Assembly (NCBI RefSeq): GCF_017487345.1
Contig: NZ_CP062006.1
Span: forward strand, 1,742,001 to 1,806,000
Origin: Brevundimonas pondensis
Lineage (GTDB): Bacteria > Pseudomonadota > Alphaproteobacteria > Caulobacterales > Caulobacteraceae
Direction of reading: 5' to 3'
Length of the DNA stretch: 64,000 nt
Part shown: one piece after another, positions 47,587 to 59,725 of the stretch
Layout of the letters: every line of letters begins with the position of its first letter
Numbering within the stretch: position 1 is the first letter of the stretch
Program-made: the position numbers and the translations under genes
Notes under the pieces: model-generated
Told to the model about the DNA's origin: nothing
Seen by the model: the letters and a program-made list of their open reading frames with translations, nothing else
Database searches by the model: none

Positions 47587-48996
47587 ATGAGCGCCGCCCA
47601 AAAGATCCTTCAAGAGATCAAGGAAAAAGACGTCCAGTACGTCGATATCCGCTTCACCGACACGCGCGGCCGCCTGCAGCACGTGACCTTCGACATCGAC
47701 ATGGTCGATGAGGAGTTCCTGGAAGAAGGCACCATGTTCGACGGCTCGTCGATCGCGGGCTGGAAGGCCATCAACGAGTCCGACATGCTGCTGAAGCCGG
47801 ACCTGACGCGCGCCTACATCGACCCCTTCTATCAACAGACCACGCTCTTCCTGTTCTGCGACGTCCTCAGCCCCGACACGGGCGAACCCTACAACCGCGA
47901 CAGCCGCTCGATGGCCAAGAAGGCCCTGGCCTATGTTCAGTCCTCGGGCGTGGGCGATGTGGTCTATTTTGGCCCGGAAGCCGAGTTCTTTATCTTCGAC
48001 GACGTGCGCTGGAACACCGCTCCGCACAACACCGGCTACAGCTTCGACTCGATCGAACTGCCGTCCAACACCGGGGCTGAATACGCCGAGGGCAACCTGG
48101 GCCACCGTCCGGGCCACAAGGGCGGCTACTTCCCCGTCAACCCGGTCGACTCGGCCCAGGACCTGCGCGGCGAAATGCTGGGCGTGATGAAGGACCTGGG
48201 CATGGACCCGGAGAAGCATCACCACGAGGTCGCCCCGGCGCAGCACGAACTGGGCCTGAAGTTCAGCGACCTGCTGACCATGGCCGACCGCCTGCAGCTC
48301 TACAAATACGTGATCCACAACGTGGCCGCCGCCTACGGCAAGTCGGCGACCTTCATGGCCAAGCCCATGTTCGCCGACAACGGCTCGGGCATGCACGTCC
48401 ACATGTCGATCTGGAAGGACGGCAAGCCCCAGTTCGCCGGCGACAAGTACGCCGGGCTGTCGCAAGAGTGTCTGTGGTACATCGGCGGCATCATCAAGCA
48501 CGCCAAGGCCATCAACGCCTTCGCCAACTCGACCACCAACTCCTACAAGCGCCTGGTGCCCGGCTATGAAGCCCCGGTGAAGCTGGCCTATTCGGCCAGC
48601 AACCGTTCGGCCTCGATCCGCATCCCGCACGTCTCGTCGCCCAAGGCCAAGCGTCTGGAAGCCCGTTTCCCCGACCCGATGGGCAACCCCTACCTGACCT
48701 TTGTCGCTCTGCTGATGGCTGGCCTTGACGGCATCGAGAACCGCATCGATCCGGGCGCCGCCGCCGACAAGAACCTCTACGATCTTCCGCCGGAAGAGCG
48801 CGGCTCGATCCCCGAGGTCGCCGGTTCGCTGAAGGAAGCTCTGGAAGCCCTCGACGCCGACCGCGCCTTCCTCAAGAAGGGCGGCGTCATGGATGACGAC
48901 TTCATCGACAGCTACATCGCGCTGAAGTCGGAAGAGGTCGCCCGTCTGCAGTTGCACCCGCACCCGGTCGAATTCGACATGTACTACAGCTGCTGA
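47587..48996 (+). CDS. glnA: Glutamine synthetase, type I
   Basis: GlnA assimilates ammonia into glutamine. The 469 aa protein has [19 protein letters not shown] near residue 48, the metal ligands in [31 protein letters not shown] near 210, [17 protein letters not shown] near 265 and SRS-type [10 protein letters not shown] near 340. The adenylylation site NLYDLPPEE (tyrosine near 397) is present, so activity is probably controlled by GlnE and PII. Its TGA lies in an 18 bp palindrome and a strong terminator follows. Confidence 0.97.
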   Translation: MSAAQKILQEIKEKDVQYVDIRFTDTRGRLQHVTFDIDMVDEEFLEEGTMFDGSSIAGWKAINESDMLLKPDLTRAYIDPFYQQTTLFLFCDVLSPDTGEPYNRDSRSMAKKALAYVQSSGVGDVVYFGPEAEFFIFDDVRWNTAPHNTGYSFDSIELPSNTGAEYAEGNLGHRPGHKGGYFPVNPVDSAQDLRGEMLGVMKDLGMDPEKHHHEVAPAQHELGLKFSDLLTMADRLQLYKYVIHNVAAAYGKSATFMAKPMFADNGSGMHVHMSIWKDGKPQFAGDKYAGLSQECLWYIGGIIKHAKAINAFANSTTNSYKRLVPGYEAPVKLAYSASNRSASIRIPHVSSPKAKRLEARFPDPMGNPYLTFVALLMAGLDGIENRIDPGAAADKNLYDLPPEERGSIPEVAGSLKEALEALDADRAFLKKGGVMDDDFIDSYIALKSEEVARLQLHPHPVEFDMYYSC

Positions 48997-49010
48997 TCCC
49001 TGGATCAGTC
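48993..49010. repeat. 18 bp palindromic repeat at glnA stop, copy 2
   Basis: This is identical to 45982-45999 and again includes the stop codon (TGA 48994-48996). It sits 10 bp before the glnA terminator. Confidence 0.7.
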
Positions 49011-49020
49011 TGACGATCAA

Positions 49021-49051
49021 GGCGCCGAGCGGAAACGCTCGGCGCCTTTTT
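49021..49051 (+). terminator. Strong intrinsic terminator of glnBA
   Basis: GGCGCCGAGCG and CGCTCGGCGCC form an 11 bp perfect stem with a GAAA tetraloop, followed by five T and TCTTTCTT. Confidence 0.93.
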
Positions 49052-49071
49052 CTTTCTTAAGATCAAACAAC

Positions 49072-49099
49072 AAAAAAGCCCGGCGCTTGTACGCCGGGC
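49072..49099 (-). terminator. Intrinsic terminator of pyrG
   Basis: On the minus strand GCCCGGCG and CGCCGGGC pair around TACAAG and run into six T. It lies 28 bp past the pyrG stop, facing the glnA terminator. Confidence 0.9.
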
Positions 49100-49127
49100 C
49101 CTTCCTGTCCTTGGACGCCAGAGCCCG

Positions 49128-51315
<2,188 letters not shown>

Positions 51316-51420
51316 GGTGTCAATCATGTGGGCGCGCAGATGCGCCGATCAAGCGGCGGCGTCTAACACCGATGCGGGACCGGGGCAAACGCCGAACGAA
51401 CTGTGGCTCGAAATCCTCGT

Positions 51421-52170
51421 CTAGACGGCGCGGATAATGCCCAGGAAATCCTCGGCCTTCAGCGAGGCGCCGCCGACCAGAGCGCCGCCGACGTCAGCCA
51501 CAGCCAAAATCTCGGCGGCGTTCGACGGCTTGACCGAGCCGCCATAGAGGATGGGCGCGACACGACCGCCCTCACCCAGCTTGGCCACCATCGCGGCGCG
51601 CACGGCGGCATGGACTTCTTCGATCTGTTCCAGCGTCGGCGTAAGGCCCGTGCCGATGGCCCAGACCGGCTCATAGGCGACCGCGAAAGCCTTGCCCGAC
51701 AGCGACGGCGGCAGCGAACCGGCCACCTGACGGCTGACGACGGCGATCGCCTGCCCTGCTTCGCGCTCGGCCAGGGTCTCGCCGATGCAGATGATGGGCT
51801 CCAGACCCGCGGCCAGCGCCGCCTCGACCTTGGCGGCGACATCGGCGTCCGTCTCGCCAAAACCGGCGCGGCGTTCCGAGTGGCCAAGAATCACCAGATC
51901 GGCTCCCGCATCAGCCACCATGGCGGCGGACACCGATCCGGTGAAAGCGCCCGAAGCCTCCGCATGGCAGTCCTGACCACCCAGTTCGACAGGGGTGTCA
52001 GCCAGAACACGCGCCATCCGATCAATCAGGGTCGCAGGCGGACACAGGGCCACGCGACAGGCTGCGGCCTGTTCCTGCAAGGCTTTCGCCAGAGCCTCAG
52101 CCTCGCCCAGGCTCGCGCCCAGACCGTTCATTTTCCAGTTGCCGGCGACCAGCTTCACAGATTGTTTCAT
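51421..52170 (-). CDS. tpiA: Triosephosphate isomerase
   Basis: TpiA interconverts dihydroxyacetone phosphate and glyceraldehyde 3-phosphate. The 249 aa barrel has the N-terminal AGNWKMNG (lysine), the catalytic histidine in LVILGHSERRAGF near residue 95, the catalytic glutamate in AVAYEPVWAIGTGLTPT near 165 and ILYGGSVKPSNAAEI near 208. It precedes secG by about 100 bp and is divergent from ppiD. Confidence 0.96.
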   Translation of the reverse strand: MKQSVKLVAGNWKMNGLGASLGEAEALAKALQEQAAACRVALCPPATLIDRMARVLADTPVELGGQDCHAEASGAFTGSVSAAMVADAGADLVILGHSERRAGFGETDADVAAKVEAALAAGLEPIICIGETLAEREAGQAIAVVSRQVAGSLPPSLSGKAFAVAYEPVWAIGTGLTPTLEQIEEVHAAVRAAMVAKLGEGGRVAPILYGGSVKPSNAAEILAVADVGGALVGGASLKAEDFLGIIRAV

Positions 52171-52224
52171 GGGGCCTCTTTAGGCGCCGTTGTCGCGGAA
52201 GCCAAGATGTTGGGGCGCGTCCGC

Positions 52225-52254
52225 TTGCGGCGCCCTAGGGACTGCCCCTATACG
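52225..52254 (+). promoter_or_regulatory. Candidate promoter of ppiD-trpE
   Basis: TTGCGG (52225-52230) and TATACG (52249-52254) are 18 bp apart in the tpiA-ppiD gap, about 40 bp before the ppiD ATG. Confidence 0.4.
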
Positions 52255-52302
52255 CGACGGTGGCGCCCCTTTGACGCCGGCCCTCGTCAGGTTTCTGTCT
52301 CG

Positions 52303-54234
52303 ATGATCACGCTGTTCCGCAACTTCGCCAAATCGAAATGGGCTGCGGGCCTGTTCGCCCTGCTGATCCTCAGCTTCCTGATCGTGGGCGGCTCTCAGAC
52401 CGATGTCTTCGCCAGCTTCGGTCCCAAACATGTCATTGACGCTGGCGACCGCAGCATCGGCGCCCAGCAGTTCCGCGGCGATTTCGAGCGCGTGCGCAAC
52501 AACCTGCAAGAGCAGGCCGGACGTCCCGTCTCCTTTGAGGATATGGTCAAGGAGAACATCCACACCCAGTACCTGGAAAGCCAGACGCAACGTCTGGGCT
52601 TCCTGGCCTGGGCCTGGAACGCCGGCATCCGCCCCGGCAAGGAACTGGTGCTGAAGGAAATCCGCCAGATTCCGGCCTTCTTCAATCAGGTCAGCGGCCA
52701 GTTCGATCAGGACCGTTATGAGCAGGCGCTCGCCGCTCAGGGCCTGACCTCGGAAATGCTGGAGCAGGACCTTCGCGACCAATACGTCGCCAGCCAGTTC
52801 GGCGCAGGCGTCTTCGCGGGCGCCCGTGTGCCCCGCATCTACGGCGCCTTGCTGGCCGGTCAGGCGCTGGAGACGCGTGACGGCCGCTGGTTTACGGTAA
52901 CCCAGGCGATGGCTGGTTCAGCGCCGGCCCCGACTGACGCCCAGCTGACCGCCTTCATCAACGAAAACGCTGCTCAACTGCGTCGCCCCGAATTCCGCAT
53001 GATCTCGCTGGTCCTGTTCTCGCCTGGCCCGAACAGCCAACCCGCCCCGATCACCGAAGAACGCATCCGCGAGCGCTTCGAGTTCCGCAAGGCCGCGCTG
53101 ACCAATCCGGAAAAGCGCACCTTCGTCACCCTGACCGTGCCGAACAAGGCAGCCGCAGACCGCATCGCCGCGGATCTGCGTGCTGGCAAAGCCCCGGCTG
53201 AAGTCGCCTCGGCCAACGGGATCGAAGTCAGCAACTACGCCGATACTCCGCAAAGCGCCCTGGGCGACCCCGCTGTCGGCGCCGCCGTCTTCGCCTTGCC
53301 CGCCAACCAGGTTTCCAACCCGATCCAGGGTCGCGTCGGCTTCACGGTCGCCAAGCTCACCGGTATCACCGCCGGCGCCCCCGCCACCCTGGAAAGCGTC
53401 CGCGGCGCCCTGGTTCAAGAACTGCGCGCCGAAGACGTGAAGGCTGCGACCTACGCCAAGGTTGAGCAGTATGAGAAGGCCCGTCAGGAGGGCAAGAACC
53501 TCGCTGACGCCGCCCAGGCCGTCGGCGCGCGCATGATCCAGCTGCCGCCGGTCACCGCCGAGGGACGCCTGCCCGACGGTCAGCCGATGAACGCCCCGCG
53601 TCAGATCTTCGAGTCCGCCTACGCCCTGGCCAAGGGTGGCGAAAGCGATCTGATCGATGCCGGCGAAGGCCAGTATTTTGCAGTTCGCGTGGACGATATC
53701 CGTCCCGCCGCCCTGCCGACGCTGGCTGAAGTTCGCGCGCCCCTGGCCCAGCAATGGACCCTGCGCGAAAACGCCCGCCGCCTGTCGGCGAAAGCCGAAG
53801 AACTGGCCGGTCGTGTTCGCGGCGGCGAGGACATCGCCAAGGTCGCCGCCTCGGTGAACGCAACCCTCGTGGCCCGCACCGGCGTGCAGCAAAGCCGGGA
53901 CGTACAAGCCCAGTTGGGTGAGGGCGTCCTGCGCGGGCTGTTCGGACAAGGCAAGGGTCAGGTCTTTGCCGATCAGGGTCAGGCTGGCTATGTCGTCGGC
54001 CGCGTCGATGCCATCCACGGCGCCGTGCCGGCTCTGGCCGCCCCGCTGGTCGAGCAGGTCCGTCCGCGCCTGACCCAGGAACTGGCCAACGCCATGGTCG
54101 AGCAAAGCTTCAACGCCGCCGCCGCGCGGGTGAAGGCCAAGAACGATCCCGCCGCCGCCATCGCCGCCCTGGGCATCGAAGCTCCGGCAACAGCTCCGGC
54201 GGCGCCGGCCGCCCCTGCGCCCGCCAAGAAATGA
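52303..54234 (+). CDS. ppiD: Membrane-anchored peptidyl-prolyl isomerase-like chaperone PpiD
   Basis: This 643 aa protein is anchored by one N-terminal segment (WAAGLFALLILSFLIVGG) and projects into the periplasm. A SurA_N-like region (FGPKHVIDAGDRSIGAQQFRGDFERV) and parvulin-like modules (around 215-370 and 390-500) follow, then an alanine-proline tail. It would help outer-membrane protein folding near SecYEG. The stop overlaps the trpE start (ATGA). Long upstream readings cover the tpiA antisense strand and are rejected. Confidence 0.88.
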   Translation: MITLFRNFAKSKWAAGLFALLILSFLIVGGSQTDVFASFGPKHVIDAGDRSIGAQQFRGDFERVRNNLQEQAGRPVSFEDMVKENIHTQYLESQTQRLGFLAWAWNAGIRPGKELVLKEIRQIPAFFNQVSGQFDQDRYEQALAAQGLTSEMLEQDLRDQYVASQFGAGVFAGARVPRIYGALLAGQALETRDGRWFTVTQAMAGSAPAPTDAQLTAFINENAAQLRRPEFRMISLVLFSPGPNSQPAPITEERIRERFEFRKAALTNPEKRTFVTLTVPNKAAADRIAADLRAGKAPAEVASANGIEVSNYADTPQSALGDPAVGAAVFALPANQVSNPIQGRVGFTVAKLTGITAGAPATLESVRGALVQELRAEDVKAATYAKVEQYEKARQEGKNLADAAQAVGARMIQLPPVTAEGRLPDGQPMNAPRQIFESAYALAKGGESDLIDAGEGQYFAVRVDDIRPAALPTLAEVRAPLAQQWTLRENARRLSAKAEELAGRVRGGEDIAKVAASVNATLVARTGVQQSRDVQAQLGEGVLRGLFGQGKGQVFADQGQAGYVVGRVDAIHGAVPALAAPLVEQVRPRLTQELANAMVEQSFNAAAARVKAKNDPAAAIAALGIEAPATAPAAPAAPAPAKK

Positions 54235-55772
54235 GTGCAGGCCTCGGACAGGAAGCTGAACGCGCTGCGTTTGTCTCGGGCCTGAAATCAGGCCGCCCCC
54301 AGGTCGTCGTGCGTCGCTTGATCGACGACCTGGAGACGCCCGTCTCGGCCTTCCTCAAGGTCGGTCACGGTCGGCCCTACGCCAGCCTGCTGGAATCGGT
54401 CGAAGGCGGCGCTGTGAACGGCCGCTACTCGATCGTCACCCTGGCCCCCGACGTGGTCTGGCGCTGCCGTGACGGTCAGGCCGAGATGGCGCGGGGCGAG
54501 GCCGTCCTGGCCGACCGCTTCACGGCCGAGGACCGACCCGCGCTGGAATCGCTTCGCGCCCTGATCGCCGCCACCCGGTTCGACCTCCCCGACGACCTGC
54601 CCCCCATGGCCGCCGGCCTGTTCGGCGTCTTCGGCTACGACATGGTGCGTCTGCTGGAGCCGCTGGGCCCGGCGAACCCCGACCCGCTGAACCTGCCCGA
54701 CGCCGTCATGGCGCGCCCGTCGCTGGTGGCCATCTTCGATTCCGTGAAGCACGAGATCGTCCTGATCGCCGCCGCCTATCCCGACAGCGGTGCTGATCCC
54801 GACACGGCCTTCAACGCCGCCATCGCCCGCCTCGAGGATTTCGAGGACCGCCTGCGCGGCCCGCTGCCGATCCAGCGCGAGGCCGAACCGGTCCCCGCCC
54901 CCGATTTCCGCTCGCCGGTCGACGCCGCCGGGTTCGACGCCATGGTGGCCAGGGCCAAGGACTACATCGCCGCCGGCGACATCTTCCAGGTCGTCCTGGC
55001 CCACCGCTTCTCGGCGCCGTGGAGCCAGGACCCCTTCGCCTTCTATCGCTCGCTGCGTCGCGGCAACCCGTCGCCCTATCTCTTCTTCCTCGATTACGTG
55101 GACTTCCAACTGGCTGGGTCCAGCCCGGAAATCCTTGTCCGGTTGAAGGACGGCCGCGTCACCATCCGCCCCCTGGCCGGCACCCGCCCGCGCGGCGCCA
55201 CGCCGGAACTGGACAAGGCGCTGGAGGCCGAGCTTCTGGCCGATCCCAAGGAACGCGCCGAACACCTGATGCTGCTCGATCTGGGCCGCAACGACGTGGG
55301 CCGCGTCTCATCGCCCGGCTCGGTCGAGGTGACGGAGAGCTTCGTCGTCGAGCGCTACAGCCAGGTCATGCACATCGTGTCGAACGTGCACGGCGCCGCT
55401 GATCCGAAACTTGATGCGGTGGACACGCTGCTGGCCGCCCTGCCCGCCGGCACCCTGTCCGGCGCGCCCAAGGTGCGGGCCATGGAGATCATCGACGAGC
55501 TGGAGACCGAGAAACGCGGCGTCGGCTATGGCGGCGGCGTGGGCTATATCTCGGCCAATGGCGAAGCGGACATCTGCATCGTCCTGCGGACCGCCATGTT
55601 CGCTAAAGACAAGATCTTCGTTCAGGCCGGCGCCGGCGTCGTCGCCGACAGCGATCCCGCCGCCGAGTACGCCGAAACCCTGGCCAAGGCCCGCGCCCCG
55701 ATGAAGGCGGCCGAGGATGCGTGGCGATTCACCGCGACCACTCGCGGCCAGGGCGCCGACGGCAAGATCTAA
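54231..55772 (+). CDS. trpE: Anthranilate synthase component I
   Basis: TrpE makes anthranilate from chorismate with ammonia supplied by TrpG. The 513 aa protein has a feedback-site region early (LLESVEGGAVNGRYSIVTLAP near 53) and the chorismate-binding domain: ALIRPLAGTRPRG-type TIRPLAGTRPRGATPELDKALE, DLGRNDVGRVSSPGSVEV, LPAGTLSGAPKVRAMEIIDELE and VQAGAGVVADSDPAAEY. It overlaps ppiD by 4 bp, so no trp leader attenuator lies directly ahead. Confidence 0.95.
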   Translation: MSAGLGQEAERAAFVSGLKSGRPQVVVRRLIDDLETPVSAFLKVGHGRPYASLLESVEGGAVNGRYSIVTLAPDVVWRCRDGQAEMARGEAVLADRFTAEDRPALESLRALIAATRFDLPDDLPPMAAGLFGVFGYDMVRLLEPLGPANPDPLNLPDAVMARPSLVAIFDSVKHEIVLIAAAYPDSGADPDTAFNAAIARLEDFEDRLRGPLPIQREAEPVPAPDFRSPVDAAGFDAMVARAKDYIAAGDIFQVVLAHRFSAPWSQDPFAFYRSLRRGNPSPYLFFLDYVDFQLAGSSPEILVRLKDGRVTIRPLAGTRPRGATPELDKALEAELLADPKERAEHLMLLDLGRNDVGRVSSPGSVEVTESFVVERYSQVMHIVSNVHGAADPKLDAVDTLLAALPAGTLSGAPKVRAMEIIDELETEKRGVGYGGGVGYISANGEADICIVLRTAMFAKDKIFVQAGAGVVADSDPAAEYAETLAKARAPMKAAEDAWRFTATTRGQGADGKI

Positions 55773-55957
55773 GGATTGGAAACCGTGGAACCCTGGTCGA
55801 ACGACACGCCGGGGCCCACGACCATGGTCCCCGCCAGCATCACCGCCGCCGTCGCGGCGAAGGCCGCCGCCGCCAGCAGGCGCAGCGGCTTGGGTTGCTC
55901 TGTGGCCGGCTCATTGAGCAGGGCCTGGGCGTCGCGGATGGCTTCTAAGCGGGTCAA
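55769..55957 (-). CDS. Small putative membrane protein convergent with trpE
   Basis: This 62 aa frame has a short polar start (TRLEAIRDAQALLNEP) and one strongly hydrophobic segment (LRLLAAAAFAATAAVMLAGTMVV). Third codon positions are mostly G or C, as in real genes here. The start would be TTG with GGAAG about 11 bases upstream. It overlaps the trpE stop by 4 bp and fills part of the 294 bp gap before trpG. No family is recognised. Confidence 0.5.
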   Translation of the reverse strand: MTRLEAIRDAQALLNEPATEQPKPLRLLAAAAFAATAAVMLAGTMVVGPGVSFDQGSTVSNP

Positions 55958-56066
55958 GACGGATTTCTTCCGATGGCGATGCTCCTGTATCGCGCGGACA
56001 GCTTAACGTCCGCTTTCCTCCCGCCTTCGCTTGGCGCGTCGTCCCTCCCGTCCTAAGAACCCTGCC

Positions 56067-56657
56067 ATGATCCTCGTCGTCGATAACTACGACAGCTTTA
56101 CCTACAACCTCGTCCACTACCTCGCGGAGCTGGGCGCCCAGACGCACGTCGTCCGCAACGACGACCTGACGGTGGAGGAAGCCTGGGCCCTGAAGCCCGA
56201 GGCCGTCCTGCTATCGCCCGGTCCCTGTGCGCCCGATCAGGCTGGCATCTGCCTGCCCATCCTGAAGACAGCGCCGCTGGACATGCCCATCTTCGGCGTC
56301 TGCCTGGGCCATCAGGCCATCGGACAGGCCTTCGGTGGTGAGGTGATCCGCGCCAAGACCCTGATGCACGGCAAGACCTCGCCGATCGAGCATGAGGGTC
56401 ACAGCCTGTTCAAGGGTTTGCCGTCGCCCTTCACGGCCACCCGCTATCACTCTCTGGCTGTGTGTCGCGAAACCCTTCCAGATGAGCTGGAAGTCACCGC
56501 CTGGACCGCCGACGGCGAGATCATGGGTCTGGCCCACCGCACACGGCCGATCCATGGCGTCCAGTTCCACCCGGAATCCATCGCCACCGAGCACGGCCAC
56601 GAGATGATCGCCAACTTCCTCGATCTGGCGGGCGTCAAACGGCTGGCGACGGTCTGA
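56067..56657 (+). CDS. trpG: Anthranilate synthase component II (glutamine amidotransferase)
   Basis: TrpG supplies ammonia to TrpE. The 196 aa class I amidotransferase opens [23 protein letters not shown], has [16 protein letters not shown] near residue 48, the nucleophile C79 in [16 protein letters not shown] and the late [17 protein letters not shown]. It leads a trpGDC group, 4 bp before trpD. A PabA role in folate synthesis is also possible, since such proteins can serve both. Confidence 0.94.
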   Translation: MILVVDNYDSFTYNLVHYLAELGAQTHVVRNDDLTVEEAWALKPEAVLLSPGPCAPDQAGICLPILKTAPLDMPIFGVCLGHQAIGQAFGGEVIRAKTLMHGKTSPIEHEGHSLFKGLPSPFTATRYHSLAVCRETLPDELEVTAWTADGEIMGLAHRTRPIHGVQFHPESIATEHGHEMIANFLDLAGVKRLATV

Positions 56658-56661
56658 GGCC

Positions 56662-57696
56662 ATGGACGGTTTCAAGCCTCTGCTGGGCAAGCTGGTCGAC
56701 GGACGCGTCCTGACCCCGGATGAAGCCCACGCCTTCTTCTCCGCCTGCCTGCGCGGCGAACCGACCCCGTCACAGGTCGCCGCCGCCGTCACCGCTCTGC
56801 GCATCCGCGGCGAGACGGTGGACGAGATCGTCGCCTTCGCCACCGCCATGCGCGACGCCGCCCTGTCGCTGGATCACCCCTTCGGCGAGGTGATCGACAC
56901 CTGCGGCACCGGCGGCGACGGCCAGCACACCTATAACGTCTCGACGGCCGCCGCCTTCGTCCTGGCGGGCGCGGGGCTCAAGGTCGCCAAGCACGGCAAC
57001 CGCGCCATCAGCTCCAAGTCCGGCTCGTCCGACGTCCTGGCGGCGCTGGGCGTCAACCTGGACGCCACCATCCCGCAACAGGCCCGCGCCCTGGATCAGG
57101 CCGGCATCGCCTTCTTGTTCGCCCCCACCTATCACGGGGCCATGCGTCACGTCGGGCCGGTGCGCGCCGAGATCGGTTTCCGCACGGTTTTCAATCTTCT
57201 GGGGCCACTTTGTAATCCGGCCCATGCGACGCGACAGGTCATGGGCGTCTATGATCCCGCCCTGCTGGAGCCTTTGGCCGAGGTCCTGGGCCGTCTTGGC
57301 GCGCGTCGCGCCTGGACCGTCCACGGTCAGGGCCTGGACGAGCTGACCACCACAGGCCAGACCGAGGTGGCGGAATGGAAGGACGGCGCCGTCCGCCGCT
57401 TCACCGTCACCCCCGCCGACGCCGGACTGCCGCTGGCGACGCTGGACGATCTGCGTGGCGGCGACGCCGAGCATAATGCGGCGGCGCTGAAGGCCCTGCT
57501 GGCGGGCGAGCGCGGTCCCTATCGCGACATCGTCGTACTGAACGCCGCCGCCGCCCTGGTCGTGGCCGACCGCGCCGCCGACCTGCGCGAAGGCGCCGAA
57601 CTGGCCGCCGCCGTCATCGACGACGGGCGGGCAGCCGCCGCGCTGGAAACCCTGGTGCGCGTCACCAACACCCCCATCGATCCCGAGGCCGCATGA
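56662..57696 (+). CDS. trpD: Anthranilate phosphoribosyltransferase
   Basis: TrpD joins anthranilate to PRPP. The 344 aa protein has [55 protein letters not shown] near residue 74, with the PRPP loop, and [24 protein letters not shown] near 175. It overlaps trpC by 4 bp. Start is ATG, 4 bp after the trpG stop. Confidence 0.96.
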   Translation: MDGFKPLLGKLVDGRVLTPDEAHAFFSACLRGEPTPSQVAAAVTALRIRGETVDEIVAFATAMRDAALSLDHPFGEVIDTCGTGGDGQHTYNVSTAAAFVLAGAGLKVAKHGNRAISSKSGSSDVLAALGVNLDATIPQQARALDQAGIAFLFAPTYHGAMRHVGPVRAEIGFRTVFNLLGPLCNPAHATRQVMGVYDPALLEPLAEVLGRLGARRAWTVHGQGLDELTTTGQTEVAEWKDGAVRRFTVTPADAGLPLATLDDLRGGDAEHNAAALKALLAGERGPYRDIVVLNAAAALVVADRAADLREGAELAAAVIDDGRAAAALETLVRVTNTPIDPEAA

Positions 57697-58490
57697 CCGA
57701 CGTTCTGGCGAAGATCGCCGCCTACAAGCGCGAAGACGTGGCCGCCCGCAAGGCCGCGACCTCACAATCCTCCATCGAGGCCCTCGCCGCCCAGGCCTCG
57801 GCCCCGCGCGGTTTCCGCGCCGCCCTGGAACGCGTCTCTGAGGACACCGGCCGCCCCGCCCTGATCGCCGAGATCAAGAAGGCCAGTCCGTCCAAGGGCT
57901 TGATCCGCGCCGACTTCGACCCGCCCGCCCTCGCAAAAGCCTATGAGTGCGGCGGCGCCACCTGCCTGTCGGTCCTGACCGACGGCCCCAGCTTCCAGGG
58001 CGATGACGCCTTCCTGGCCGCCGCCCGCGACGCCGTCGTCCTGCCCTGCCTGCGCAAGGACTTCCTGGTCGATCCCTGGCAGGTTGCCGAGAGCCGCGCC
58101 CTGGGCGCCGACTGCATCCTGATCATCCTGGCCATGGTGGACGACGCCCTGGCCGCCGACCTGCTGGCCGAGGCCGAGCGCTTCGACATGGACGCTCTGA
58201 TCGAGACCCACGACGAGGCCGAGATGGCCCGCGCCTGCAAACTGGGCGGCGATCTGGTCGGCATCAACAACCGCTCCTTACGCACCTTCGAGGTCGACCT
58301 CGACGCCACCGAGCGCCTGTCCATGCTCAGCCCCGTCAAGGCCCTGCTGGTCGCCGAAAGCGGCATCTTCACCCCCGACGACGTCCAGCGCGTCGCCGAC
58401 GCCCACGCCCAGGCCATCCTCGTCGGCGAAAGCCTGATGCGTCAGGAGGATGTTGAGGCGGCGACCAAAGCCCTGCTGTCGTTGAGCTAG
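57693..58490 (+). CDS. trpC: Indole-3-glycerol phosphate synthase
   Basis: TrpC forms indole-glycerol phosphate. The 265 aa TIM barrel has the catalytic lysine and glutamate in [21 protein letters not shown] near residue 50, [21 protein letters not shown] near 92, [21 protein letters not shown] near 118 and [16 protein letters not shown] near 218. trpF, trpB and trpA are not in this window. Confidence 0.96.
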   Translation: MTDVLAKIAAYKREDVAARKAATSQSSIEALAAQASAPRGFRAALERVSEDTGRPALIAEIKKASPSKGLIRADFDPPALAKAYECGGATCLSVLTDGPSFQGDDAFLAAARDAVVLPCLRKDFLVDPWQVAESRALGADCILIILAMVDDALAADLLAEAERFDMDALIETHDEAEMARACKLGGDLVGINNRSLRTFEVDLDATERLSMLSPVKALLVAESGIFTPDDVQRVADAHAQAILVGESLMRQEDVEAATKALLSLS

Positions 58491-58531
58491 TTTCTTGGAA
58501 CGAGCCGCGCAGGTCTGGTGGAGGGCCGTTC

Positions 58532-58885
58532 GTGTCAAAACCCGATGACTTCGCTTTTACCACTGGGCTTGTTGGCGGAGAGACGATTCAATTCGCCGAC
58601 GGGCGCTCGCCTGGGAAAATCGGTGCTGGTATTGCACTCAGCGAGGAAGCCTTTGACCTCGTTGAGCCCCATCTCCGCGCCGTAGCGCCAGATTGGACCG
58701 CGGGGCATCGATACGGCACGTTCGAACTGAATGCCCACGCCCGTGCACGCTTGGCCAAGCGCCTACGGAGCGAGGCTGACGTTCTCCCTGACGCAACATC
58801 TAGAGATGCATTGTTCAGGGCGTTGGCCGACTGGTTGGAAGAACGCACTGATGAAGACAGGCCGGTCAGCATCCTTGGAATCTAA
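58532..58885 (+). CDS. Hypothetical protein between trpC and lexA
   Basis: This 117 aa frame (GTG start) is not recognised. It has no membrane segment or signal. The C-terminal half looks helical (ARARLAKRLRSEADVLPDATSRDALFRALADWLEERTD). Base composition is lower in GC than the flanking trp and lexA genes, a hint of later arrival. In many alphaproteobacteria moaC and moeA occupy this position; neither is here. Confidence 0.55.
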   Translation: MSKPDDFAFTTGLVGGETIQFADGRSPGKIGAGIALSEEAFDLVEPHLRAVAPDWTAGHRYGTFELNAHARARLAKRLRSEADVLPDATSRDALFRALADWLEERTDEDRPVSILGI

Positions 58886-58962
58886 CGTCCGCTGCCCTCA
58901 CGCTTATGAAAATCCTGCTGCCATTGGGGTTTGAGCGACAACGCCGGTCGAGCGCAGCCGAG

Positions 58963-59016
58963 TTGACATTCAGCAAGAACACTTACAGAACATCCTCAAC
59001 GGTTCACGCCTTGTTC
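58963..59016 (+). promoter_or_regulatory. lexA promoter with two SOS boxes
   Basis: Two alphaproteobacterial LexA sites (GTTC-N7-GTTC) are present. One is inverted, GAAC-ACTTACA-GAAC, at 58977-58991; one is direct, GTTC-ACGCCTT-GTTC, at 59002-59016. A perfect -35 TTGACA (58963-58968) places the first box over the spacer/-10 region. LexA should repress its own gene. Confidence 0.85.
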
Positions 59017-59032
59017 TGGAAGCCTTGCGCCC

Positions 59033-59725
59033 ATGCTCACCAAGAAGCAGCACGAACTCCTGATGTTCATTCACGAGCGGATTCAGGAAACGGGCGTCTC
59101 GCCCTCCTTCGACGAGATGAAGGAGGCGCTGGATCTGGCGTCCAAGTCGGGCATCCACCGCCTGATCACGGCGCTGGAGGAACGCGGCTTCATCCGCCGT
59201 CTGGCCCACCGCGCCCGCGCGCTGGAAGTAACCAAGCTGCCTGAACAGGCCACGGCGGGCGCGCCGCGCGGCCACGCGGGCTTCAAGCCCGGCGTGATCG
59301 AGGGCGGCGGTCGTCCCAAGGCGGCCGAACCGGCCAACGACACGCGTGAACTGTCCATGATGGGCAAGATCGCAGCGGGCACGCCTATCGACGCCATCGA
59401 GCATGAGACCGCCCGCTATCCGGTGCCGGAGACCATGTTGGGCGCGGGCGAACACTATCTGCTCGAGATCGAGGGCGACTCGATGATCGAGGCCGGCATC
59501 CTCAACGGCGACATGGTCATCATCAAATCGACCGCCGACGCCTCGTCCGGCGAGATCGTCGTGGCCCTGGTCGAGGGCGAACAGGCCACCCTAAAGCGCC
59601 TGCGTAAAAAGGGAGCCTCCATCGCCCTGGAGCCCGCCAACCGCAATTACGAGACCAAGATCTACGGCTCGGACCAGGTCGCGGTTCAGGGCAAGCTGGT
59701 CGGCCTCATCCGCCGCTATCACTGA
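59033..59725 (+). CDS. lexA: SOS response repressor LexA
   Basis: LexA represses DNA damage genes and cleaves itself when RecA is active. The 230 aa protein has an N-terminal winged helix ([33 protein letters not shown]), a cleavage site A115-G116 in [11 protein letters not shown] and the catalytic dyad S150 ([10 protein letters not shown]) and K188 ([11 protein letters not shown]). Two SOS boxes lie upstream. Its 3' end overlaps the convergent comEC gene by 20 bp. Confidence 0.96.
   Translation: MLTKKQHELLMFIHERIQETGVSPSFDEMKEALDLASKSGIHRLITALEERGFIRRLAHRARALEVTKLPEQATAGAPRGHAGFKPGVIEGGGRPKAAEPANDTRELSMMGKIAAGTPIDAIEHETARYPVPETMLGAGEHYLLEIEGDSMIEAGILNGDMVIIKSTADASSGEIVVALVEGEQATLKRLRKKGASIALEPANRNYETKIYGSDQVAVQGKLVGLIRRYH

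Noticed and set aside
54100..54230. trp leader attenuator ahead of trpE
   Set aside because: trpE overlaps ppiD by 4 bp and no short Trp-rich frame is present.
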